Translations under genes and position numbers: made by a program | The notes under the pieces: generated by a model | Database searches by the model: none | The model's input: the letters and a program-made list of their open reading frames with translations, nothing else | Told to the model about the DNA's origin: nothing | Shown here: piece by piece, positions 52,709 through 62,500 of the stretch | Layout: each line of letters begins with the position of its first letter | Position numbering within the stretch: the stretch's first letter is position 1 | NCBI GenBank assembly: GCA_937861115.1 | Contig: CALMBD010000304.1 | Coordinates: 24,345-88,344, forward strand | Source: an uncultured Bacteroidota bacterium | GTDB lineage: Bacteria > Bacteroidota > Bacteroidia > Chitinophagales > Saprospiraceae | Length of the DNA: 64,000 nt | Direction: 5' to 3'

Positions 52709-53245
52709 TTGAGCGAAACAGAAATCATACGGGGTTGTTTGCGCGGATCAGCGCAGTGTCAGCGTGTCTTGTACGAGCGTTTTGCAGGCAAGATGTACGT
52801 GGTTTGCCTGCGTTATGCGCGTACCCAGGCAGATGCGGCCGATATTCTCCAGGAAGGTTTTTTGAAAGTCTTTTCCAAGTTGGACCAGTTTCAGTTTCAG
52901 GGCTCTTTCGAGGGCTGGATCAGACGCATTATGGTCAATACCGCGCTGCGAACCTATCAAAAGCAACGTTTTGACCATGAATATTCGGGTTTTGAACAAC
53001 TGCCCGATGCGCCTGTCGATCCCGATGCCATATCGGTGTTGTCGGAAGCGGAACTGCTCGGTTTGGTTGGCCAGTTGCCCGAAGGGTACCGGATCGTATT
53101 CAACCTGGTGGCTATTGAGGGCTATTCGCATGCAGAGGTGGCAGGTATTTTGAACATACAGGAAAGCACATCGCGCTCGCAATTGACAAAAGCCAGGCGC
53201 TGGCTGTGCGAGCAGGTGGATAAACTACATAAAATAAACGCCTGA
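52709..53245 (+). CDS. ECF-type RNA polymerase sigma factor
   Basis: A 178-residue sigma-70 family protein with regions 2 and 4 only. Region 2 is YVVCLRYARTQADAADILQEGFLKVFSKLDQF (quoted in parts: ADAADILQEGFLKVF near residue 40) and region 4 is LPEGYRIVFNLVAIEGYSHAEVAGIL near 120. The start is TTG at 52709, since the region begins SETEIIRGC as in related ECF factors. The next gene, a single-pass protein, starts 20 bases downstream and could be its anti-sigma partner. Confidence 0.85.
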   Translation: MSETEIIRGCLRGSAQCQRVLYERFAGKMYVVCLRYARTQADAADILQEGFLKVFSKLDQFQFQGSFEGWIRRIMVNTALRTYQKQRFDHEYSGFEQLPDAPVDPDAISVLSEAELLGLVGQLPEGYRIVFNLVAIEGYSHAEVAGILNIQESTSRSQLTKARRWLCEQVDKLHKINA

Positions 53246-53265
53246 AAACCGGCACGACGCATACA

Positions 53266-54663
53266 ATGGAACAGGATTCGAACCTTTTCGACAAGCAGTT
53301 TAACCGACGTCTGTACGACGCAGAGGCGGCGCCTCCATCGTTTGTGTGGACCAATATTGAACGCGAACTGCGCAAACGCCGACGCCGGCGCTTTGCCTTT
53401 TGGCTGTTTGCTGCCGGTGCTGCCGGTGTTGTTTTATGGGGTTATCTTGTCGGATGGGGAGTAAAACAACCGCATAACCCGGCAACAGGGGTACAGAACA
53501 CAACAGCGGAAACACGCGCCGACGTCCATTCCGGAATGGCTGGTCAGGATGCTACTGTCGCGCCATTGCCCGGCAATACAAGTGGCGTAATTGAAACAGC
53601 AGAAAATGGATCGGCCGCCGCAACATCCCGCGTTGTAACCCCGAAGTCTGCCCCTTCGTCTGATGAAAGGTCGTATGCCCGTGCCGGCCAACTCCGGTCG
53701 GCTGCTATAACGGATATTGAACAGGATATTGAAACTGCGGATTGGGTCGGTAATGCAGGCGATATGACTACTGTCGACCTGCTGGTTTCGTCCTTTCCAC
53801 TTGCGGGCTACCTGTCTGGTCCGACCAGCGCGGAAATCGCAGCGCAAAAGGCCCTTGAATCGGCAGCCGTAGCACAAACTCCAGGAAAAATACCGTTTAT
53901 CCGGAAAAGAAAAGACTCCCACAATTGCTATGATTTCAGTCAAAACCCCAATGTCTGGCTGATCGATGCCTATGCCGGTCCCTCCTTTTCCAAAAAACAA
54001 CTGGACGCCAGGGCGCCCGCATTCGAATCGTATCGCCAGCAACGCAGCAATACCGAAAGCAGGGATTTTTCATTCAATGCAGGCATTCGCGGGTCGCTGT
54101 TGTTCGGGCGCCATTTCCTCATCCGTACGGGACTGCATTACGAGCAGATGACGGAAGTCTTTGAATACGTCGACCCGAATTACATCAAATACCTGGTTGA
54201 GATCACTCAAACGATTATCGATAACAAGCCTGTAACGATCATCGATACCATCGGTGTGGATTACGGGGAAAATTATGTCAAGACATTTAACCGCTATGGC
54301 TTGCTGGATATTCCCGTGGAAGCAGGTGTCGAGTTGCGAAAGGGCCGGTTCGGGCTTAGCCTTAACGGCGGTTTGTCGCTGAATATCCTTTTCTGGAAAC
54401 GCGGCACCATACTTACGGCTGCGGGTCAGCCGGCGCCGTTTACACCCGGCGAAAAAAATGCAACAGAGGTATTCCGGCCGCGTACCGGTCTGAGTGTGGG
54501 TGGCAGTGCGCAGCTGTTCTTCCACCTTCAGCCTCGGTTGCGTGTATTTGCGGAACCCTATTTCCGGCAAGTGCTGAAACCGCTCACGCTGGATAACCAA
54601 CCCGTTGAACAACACTACCGCGTGGGCGGGGTCAAAATCGGCCTGACCAAGATATTGGACTAA
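53266..54663 (+). CDS. Single-pass protein with N-terminal charged segment and C-terminal barrel-like domain
   Basis: A 465-residue protein following the ECF sigma gene. Residues 1-40 are cytoplasmic in prediction and basic (RELRKRRRRRF). One membrane helix spans about 43-65. A Ser/Thr/Ala-rich linker of about 150 residues follows. From about residue 235 alternating strands (FNAGIRGSLLFGRHFLIRTG, RFGLSLNGGLSLNIL, VGGVKIGLTKIL) look like an outer-membrane-barrel domain of the PorT-like type. An anti-sigma role with cytoplasmic N-terminus is plausible from context. A protein cannot both sit in the inner membrane and reach the outer one without spanning the periplasm, so the topology is unresolved. 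Confidence 0.55.
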   Translation: MEQDSNLFDKQFNRRLYDAEAAPPSFVWTNIERELRKRRRRRFAFWLFAAGAAGVVLWGYLVGWGVKQPHNPATGVQNTTAETRADVHSGMAGQDATVAPLPGNTSGVIETAENGSAAATSRVVTPKSAPSSDERSYARAGQLRSAAITDIEQDIETADWVGNAGDMTTVDLLVSSFPLAGYLSGPTSAEIAAQKALESAAVAQTPGKIPFIRKRKDSHNCYDFSQNPNVWLIDAYAGPSFSKKQLDARAPAFESYRQQRSNTESRDFSFNAGIRGSLLFGRHFLIRTGLHYEQMTEVFEYVDPNYIKYLVEITQTIIDNKPVTIIDTIGVDYGENYVKTFNRYGLLDIPVEAGVELRKGRFGLSLNGGLSLNILFWKRGTILTAAGQPAPFTPGEKNATEVFRPRTGLSVGGSAQLFFHLQPRLRVFAEPYFRQVLKPLTLDNQPVEQHYRVGGVKIGLTKILD

Positions 54664-54794
54664 CTGTTAAATTTTATCTTGAAAAGCAGCGCAAAGCGCG
54701 GTAAAATGTATCTCTTTCGTCGAAAAACACCCCGGAACGCCTTTAAATCCCACGCTGACCAACACCTGCACGCAGGTCACAACATTAATTAGCC

Positions 54795-55775
54795 ATGTGT
54801 ACTACTCGACCCAGACATATTTTTATATACACGTTACTAAGCACCATGACCCTGGCTGGTCTGTGGGGTTGCAGAAAAGATGTAGTATCTTTTGAGCCTG
54901 CTCCGTCGACCTTGGAGGAAATTCAAAACCTGCTGGGACAAGTACCTTCCGCTTCAGCACAAACGACCTTTGTGCTGAGCGGTTTTGTGCCGGATACGGT
55001 ACTCACTACACCCGGTGGCGTGCGGGTTTTTCTTACGGATACCGAACAGCTATTCGAAGACGCAGAGGACAATCTGGTGCCCTGCAGCACCTGCCAGGCA
55101 CTCCGCATCGAAGTAACGGAAGTATTGAAAAAGGGCGACATGATTGCTTACGGCATTCCAACCACCACTACCGAAAATGAATTGCTTGAAAGCGGCGGAA
55201 TCGTGAAGGTTGTCGTTACCTGTGACGGCAAGCCACTGCGCCTTTTACCCGATCGCAATTTGAAGATACAAATACCTGCGACCGATCCTGCCGATGATAT
55301 GCACATTTACAGCGCCAAAATGCAGCACGATACCTTCGCGGGATGGATGGATACTGGACTGCCCGTATTCCAGGCCGAATGGCCGAACCCGAACGGGGGA
55401 GACAAAATAACAGGTTATGAGTTGTTTGGCCCGGCGTTAGGCTGGCTCAACTATGCAAGACCTGTTAATGAACAAAGTACTTCCTTCTGTGTTGATTTGC
55501 CTGCGGGGTTCAATCCGGAAAATACAACGGCCTACCTGGTTTTCAAGAACATGCGTTCGGTGGCGGCAATGGAAATTGACCTTGCAAACCAGACCTTCTG
55601 TTACAAAAATGCCCCCCACGGATTCCAGGTGAAGATTGTTACGGTAAGTAAACTGGGAAATGGTCAATACTGGCTTGGCAACCTGGAAACAGAGATCGGT
55701 ACCAATGCAACCCTTAACCTCAGCCCGCTTGAAGTGGACGAGTCGCAAATGCTCAACTTTTTAAAAAGTCTGTAG
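54795..55775 (+). CDS. Putative lipoprotein of unknown function
   Basis: A 326-residue protein with an N-terminal hydrophobic segment and lipobox-like LAGLWGC (Cys near residue 26), so a lipid anchor is likely. The mature part is rich in Thr, Val and Asp, with alternating strands (FVLSGFVPDTVLTTPGGVRVF) and a short Cys pair (CSTCQ near 96). No known domain is recognised. It lies 131 bases after the barrel-like gene and before a terminator. Confidence 0.55.
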   Translation: MCTTRPRHIFIYTLLSTMTLAGLWGCRKDVVSFEPAPSTLEEIQNLLGQVPSASAQTTFVLSGFVPDTVLTTPGGVRVFLTDTEQLFEDAEDNLVPCSTCQALRIEVTEVLKKGDMIAYGIPTTTTENELLESGGIVKVVVTCDGKPLRLLPDRNLKIQIPATDPADDMHIYSAKMQHDTFAGWMDTGLPVFQAEWPNPNGGDKITGYELFGPALGWLNYARPVNEQSTSFCVDLPAGFNPENTTAYLVFKNMRSVAAMEIDLANQTFCYKNAPHGFQVKIVTVSKLGNGQYWLGNLETEIGTNATLNLSPLEVDESQMLNFLKSL

Positions 55776-55829
55776 CAGGAGCAGGGCAGGCATACCAACA
55801 AGAATACCCGTGTTTAGTAATTTCGTATT

Positions 55830-55866
55830 AAGCCGAGCCGGGAAAGTCCGGTCTCGGCTTTTTTTA
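55830..55866 (+). terminator. Terminator after the lipoprotein gene
   Basis: AAGCCGAGCCGG (55830-55841) pairs with CCGGTCTCGGCTT (55848-55860), with one bulged base, followed by TTTTT. Confidence 0.85.
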
Positions 55867-55971
55867 TTATTTCATTCGCCGCAGCTGGTTTTTCCCATTT
55901 TTTTAAACAATTTTGCCCAGAATATTATCTGCTCTGTATAGAGCACTTTAGGGAAGAAAACACGTTCAGGC

Positions 55972-56358
55972 ATGGAGACCTTGACTACCAACGGCATAAC
56001 AGTAAGTGTGGAAACGCAGTATCTGCCTTCACATTCAAATCCCCGCGAGTTGAAATTTATTTTCGGTTATCATATCGCGATTGAAAATGGTAGTCCCTTC
56101 GTGGTGCAGTTGCTGCGTCGCCATTGGGTTATCCAACATGCCGACGGGCGCATCCGGGAGGTAGAGGGAGAAGGGGTTATCGGCGAACAGCCGGTGCTCA
56201 ATCCCGGCGAAAGGCATGAATATTCCTCTTTCTGCGACCTGGATACCGAAATAGGCAAGATGCACGGTACCTACCTGATGACCCGGCGCGACGACGGCTC
56301 CCTGTTCGAGGTGGCTATCCCCGAGTTCAGGATGACAGCGCCGTTCAGGATGAATTAG
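55972..56358 (+). CDS. apaG: ApaG family protein
   Basis: A 128-residue protein with the ApaG fold: ELKFIFGYHIAIEN near residue 24, RRHWVIQHADGRIREVEGEGVIGEQP near 48, and YSSFCDLDTEIGKMHGTYLM near 80. ApaG has been linked to cobalt/magnesium handling and to Ap4A, but its biochemistry is uncertain. It has an independent leader after a strong terminator. Confidence 0.93.
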   Translation: METLTTNGITVSVETQYLPSHSNPRELKFIFGYHIAIENGSPFVVQLLRRHWVIQHADGRIREVEGEGVIGEQPVLNPGERHEYSSFCDLDTEIGKMHGTYLMTRRDDGSLFEVAIPEFRMTAPFRMN

Positions 56359-56568
56359 CAGGCGTCATCTTTCCTCCCGGCACTTACCTTCTGTGGCTCC
56401 CATCCCGCTGCCCTAAGCGTATCAAAGACTTGGGATTCCGGCCTTTTGTACAATCAGGACAATTGCAATAAATGCCCCAATCTCTTGGCAGCATTCTTTT
56501 TGGCAGATGTATCTTCATGGCTAAATGTTTTGATCTAATCATTATCCATGAACACAACTTTCTGCAAC

Positions 56569-59500
56569 ATGAAAAACCGATTCCTGCCGCTCGTATTCCT
56601 TTTGGTATTTGCCTGTCATTACGAAGCCATCCATGCCCAGAACCAGGGTGCCGAAATCATTGGGCCGGATATCCTGTGTGTCGGCGAATGTGATACCTTC
56701 TCGCTGTTGATCGATGGCGTACCGCCTTCACCACAAGGTCAATATATATGGAATGTATCCAACAATGGTGTGCCTGGACCGAGTTTCACTACCGTCAACA
56801 ACGATTTGTTTTATTGTGCCCCCACAACCGGACCGGGTACAACTATTATAACTGTAATGTATTTCGGCCCTAACGGAACCTCGATTACAGCAGAGCATGT
56901 GGTAACTATCATAAGCTTTCAACCACTGAAAATTATTTCCAGTAACGCCGCACCATGCAATGCAGATTCGACAAGCAACCCCGATAATGTCTGTGAAAAG
57001 GTGTGCCCCAATACCACCATAACCTATTCAGTAACGATTAGCGGAAACCCGGGCGGTACAATGAGCCCGGTAACCTGGCAAGTGACGGGCGCCAGTTCGT
57101 TCACGGTCAATCCGCCTTTTTTCAACTCGGTAACCGTCAACTGGGGCGCCCCCGGCATAGGATCCGTCGTTGTTGTTTCCAATGGTATTACGGGCTGTTA
57201 TGGCGAAGATGCCCTGTGCGTTACGGTTATCGACGAACCGGTGGCCCAGTTCACATCCGATCCGCCGGCTGTGAACGATACCATCAGGCTATGTAAAGGG
57301 CAAACGGTTTATTTTCAAAACCAGAGTACCGGTGCGGATAGTTATGAGTGGTTTTTTGACGACGACTTGTCCACTACGGCGGCGGTCAACCCGCAACATA
57401 CGTTTGTTAATCCGGGTAACTATACTGTGCGGCTAATCGCCCGCAGCGATTGTCTCTGCTCGGATACCATATCCAGAAATGTCGTCGTACTCGATGCCGA
57501 GGCTCCGACGCTCGACTGTGTCGGCACAATCTGTCCCGGCGAAACGGTCACCTATACCGCTTCCAACGCCTGCCCGCCCTATGTCTGGTCGGTTACATCA
57601 AACGGCACGATCGTCAACGGCGGCACCTCAACCACCGACAGTATCGCCATCCAGTGGACGGCAGGGCCGGTAGGTGTCATTACCCTGGGCGCACAAGCCT
57701 GTTCGGGCAATGTTTGTCCCGATCCTGCATCCATACAGGTGCCTATCATTTCCGATGATGCAGAGATCATGGGTGAAGATCAGGTATGCCCCGCAGCAAT
57801 TGAGATATACAGCATTGAACCCTATGGCGGCACCGGTTTTGTCTGGACGCTTTCCGGCGGCGGCACCATTACAGAAGGTCAGGGCACCAACCGGGTTACC
57901 GTCGAGTGGTCCGACTTTCCCAATGTGAACACTACCTACTGGTTGTCCGTGGTATACGACAACTGCTACCTTGGTTGCGGCGGCCAGGATTCGATGGCGA
58001 TACGCATCCTGTCGTCTTTCGCAATCGACGGGCCTGTTGAGATATGCGAAGACGCAACGGGCAATTTTGTTTCAAAACTCACCTATAACGCGGCAAATAT
58101 TGTCTGTAACTGGACGCTCACCGCACCCAACGGATCTACTTCATGGACATCTCCCGCCCCGACCGCGGCCCCTGCAGTGCCCTTCAATAGCGGCAGCGGC
58201 GTTTATCGCTTATTGGCCGTTCCGGACAATCCGACGCTGAGCTGTTCGAACGAAGCGGAATGGGTGATCCGTGTAGCGCCGCAGCCTGCGAAGCCCGCAG
58301 GGATATCCGGTGAGCCGAATGTTTGCTCGGGCACCACATATACCTACTCGGCAACAGGCATCGATCCCGGGAACAAGTTGCAGTGGACCGTACAAAACGG
58401 GCCCGGCGCACCGGTGGTTTCTGCCGGCAACACCATCAACGTGACCTGGGGCGCTGCCGACCCCCGCTGGATTTCGGTTGCCCAGGTCTCGAAAAACGGC
58501 CTCAACTGTGCTTCCGATACGACTTTATTGAACATTCAGAGCATCGGAGCCCTGGTTGTCAATGGCACGTCGATCGTCTGTGAAGACGAGACGGAAGCCT
58601 ATGCGATACTGCCTCTCACGAATGTCGATGTGCAATGGAGTATTTCTCCTGCATCTGCGGGATCTGTAGCCAAGGGGCAGGGAACCAGCGCTGCAGAATT
58701 GTTCTGGACCGAACCCGGCGGACATGTGGTAACCGTAAATGTATGCGGCCAAACGGCACTTTTCCCGGTAACGGTAAATGCGCTGCCCGATCCCATGGTG
58801 CAACACCCGGCAGGCATATGCGCCGGAGAACTCGCATCCGTGCAGACGGGCACGCCATTCAGCGCCTATTCCTGGAACGACGCTGACGGGACTGAAATAT
58901 CCACACTGGCAGCTCCCGATTTTAGTGCCGGCAGTTACTTCGTCCATGTGACTGACCCAAATGGCTGTGTGGGCACTACAGAATTTACCATGATAGAATA
59001 CCCGCTGCCCAATATCAGCCTGACCACCGGCGATCCGACCGGGTTCTGTAACAACAGTTCCTTCGTGGAAATGACCTCGCTGGTAAATGTCGACGATGAT
59101 TTTGTGTACGAGTGGTTCCGGGATGGTAATCCGCTCGGTGTGGATGCCCCTACCTATTCGACCAATCAATACGGCAGTTACGCGGTACAGGCGACCAATG
59201 GTTACGGGTGTTCTGCTACTGCAGGCAATATTGTGCTGTTCGACTATTGCAGCGGTGGCAGTGGCGGTCCGGGTATTCCCGGCGCCGGCAGTCCGCCATG
59301 TGCGCCCGGGACAATGGCTTTCAATGTCGACCCTACTGCCCTTTGCGATTCGTTTCATTTTCAGCTGGTGCCGGGTCCCCAATACCAGCCCGGAACGGCA
59401 TTCTGGAGTTTCGGGATTTCGGGCGGCGGCTTGTTGGGTACCGCTGCGACGGACAATCCGGGCTTTTTGTTCCCGAATGCGGGTATTTACACTGTTGTGA

Positions 59501-62500
59501 TGCGGGCGACATTGCAAAGCGGGGCGACTTGTGTTGTGATCAATACGGTCGACGTTGTGGCGTCGGCGCGGTTTGCCGCACACCCGGAATGTCCGGGCCT
59601 GGCTACAGTATTTGAAGACGCCAGTACGCACCTCCCGGGGAACAGTATTGCCAACTGGGACTGGAACTTTGGCGACCCAACGAGCGGAGGCGCCAATATT
59701 TCGAATATCCGAAACCCCTCGCATACCTATCTCAACTCCGGAAATCCCGTCGTGACACTGGTTATAACAGCCGGAAACGGCTGTACCGCGTCGGCTAAAC
59801 GGACTATCGAAATACCGGAAGCCAACCAGGCCCCCTTTTCATTACCGGCGCTCAACTGTGCCGGAAACGCGCTCGAATTCATTGCCAACATTACGCCCGC
59901 TGTTTCGGAAGTGGCCTGGAACTTTGGCGACATGTCTTCAGGCGCTTCCAATGATGCCACGGGGGATACCGTATATCACAGTTTTAATGCCCCCAGCAAT
60001 TATGCCGTGACGACCACTGCCACCAATGCCTATGGTTGTACGGCCACGTTTACCCAGATCATCAATATTGTACCAAGCGCCCTGGGCGGTACGATCACAC
60101 CGGCCAATCCTGCGCCGATATGTGAAGGCACAACCATTACACTCACCGCACCTCCCGGCGCCGATACCTATTTCTGGTCGGATAGCATGACTGTTGTCCA
60201 AAGCCTGACCACAGGTGAAGAGGGCACCTATTCCGTCACGATGACCGATGCCGCGGGATGTACGTTTATCCCGCCGCCTGTGCCCGTAGAAGTCATACCG
60301 GCCCCGGATGCACTGATCAAGGCGATTCTGATGAATGATCTGGGGCAGATTGTCGGCACCTCTTACCCCACGCTCAGCGTTTGCGAGGGAGAAAAAGTGC
60401 ACCTGATCGTGCAGGGCACAGGTGCGTATGGATACACCTGGTCGGGCGGCAACGGAACCAGTGACGAAGTGGTTTTTGATGCGGAACATGGCAACCAGTT
60501 GTTGGTTGGTACACACATCTTTACCGTGACCGTCACGGATTTTGCAACGGGCTGCACATCGGTAACCGATCCTTTTGAAGTAACAGTACATCCGGTACCG
60601 GCCGGGTTCAGCATTTCAGCCACCAGTTCCTGCGCTGGCAACCCCAATGTGATCACCTATTCCGGCCCGGAGCCGCCTAACTGGCAACTGGTATGGAATA
60701 CCGGGATAACAGGCAATACGCTGACTACCGAGGACCCGGGATTGTTCTTTATCCGGGTGATCAACGAGTTTGGCTGCGAAGCGAAAAGCAATGTGGTAAG
60801 CGTTTTGGCCGGTCCGAACGTGGCGGCCATTCCCGGGGGTTGCCACTCCCGTTGCAGGCCCGATACTTTCTGTCTCCCCCCGATACCCGATATCGTGAGC
60901 TGGCAATGGTACTTCAACGGAAACCCGGTGCCGGGGGCGACGGGCCCTGATTTTGTAGCGCAGGAAAGCGGCGTTTATTATGCCGAACTGACGGATATCA
61001 ATGGCTGCCAAAACCAAAGTGATCCCCTTGTAATCGATCTATACGACGGTTCCGGCAATATTTACGGCCAGGTATGGTCGGATGTAAATGGCTCGGGCGT
61101 GATAGATGCCGGCGATACGCTTGTATCGGGCATCACTGTCAACCTGTTGCAAAATGGCGTCGCAGTGGGCAATGGCCAGTCGAATGCAGGCGGCGATTTT
61201 TCTTTTATCAACGTCTTGTCCACCAATTATCTGGTACAAATCGATTCGGCCCTGCTTCCTCCGGGCTGGGAAATAGTGATTGGTGAAAATGCCGTTGGCT
61301 TGTCCGGCTGTGGCGCAATCGGCAACAGTGCATTGTTGCTGCACATTTGTCCGCCCCTCGTTTCAACGCAGCAGTTCACTGCCTGCGCCAATGAAAGTAT
61401 CGTGTTCAACGGCACGCCTGTTCAGGCTGGGACGACGCAGCAATTTATGCTGCTTACCCCTGGTGGTTGCGATTCAATGGTTGTGGTTACAGTAGATGCC
61501 ATACCTACATCCGGTTCGACGCTGCTCATCAACGTGTGTCCCAATGAAGTGTACGATTACAACGGCACCTTGTTATCGCCCGGCCAGTCGCAGGATTTTG
61601 TACTTCAGAATTACCTCGGCTGCGATTCTGTAGTGACGGTGAGTGTGACCGGTGTCCCGGCTTCAGTTTCAGACCTTTCGGTGAGTATTTGCCCCGGAAC
61701 GCAATACGATTATAACGGAACCCTGTTGTCGGCGGGGCAAACACAGAATTTTAGTTTTCAAAATGTTTGGGGTTGTGATTCCACCGTTACGGTGAGCGTC
61801 TCGGCGTTGCCGGTATCGTCGTCGGTAGTGGATGTCAGCGCCTGCCCGGGCGGGGTATACGACTACAACGGTACGCCTATACCTGCCGGCACAAGCCAGT
61901 ACTTTGTCTATCAAAACTACCTGGGTTGCGACTCCACGGTGACTGTTGTTGTGGATGAAGCGCCTGTAAATTTTCAGATCGTGGATGCCGTAGCCTGTGC
62001 AGGGTATTCGCTGCCTTATAACGGAGTGGATATTCCGGCCGGTTCTTCACAATCCTTTGTTTTTCAGAATATTTACGGTTGCGATTCCATAGTAGAGGTA
62101 AGTGTTGCCGTACTGCCCTCGCCTCCGCCTGTTTCCTGGGCGGTGAGCGTATGTCCCGGTGAAACGTATACCTTCAACGGCGTGACGCTGGCGGCAGGCG
62201 ACAGTGCCAGCTTCACCATACCGGGAACGCTTGGTTGCGACACAGTAGTTGCTGTACATGTGTACGAACTTCAGACCTCATCCTCGTCATTTACGGTGGG
62301 TGTTTGTCCGGGCGAAACCTACGCTTACCAGGGCGCCGTTCTGACCGGCGGCACGGTGCAGAACTTTGTGCTGACCAATTCAGTGGGCTGCGATTCAGTG
62401 GTTACGGTTACGGTAGAGCAACTCTCCGTATCGACGGAAACGCTGGAAGTATCTGTTTGTCCGGGTACCACCTACGATTTCAACGGTACAGAGGTGCAGG

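Noticed and set aside
58525-59724. A 399-codon frame antisense to the giant adhesin gene
   Set aside because: Rich in Arg, Gly, Cys and His without domain signal; it is the complement of a Thr/Val/Gly-rich coding region.
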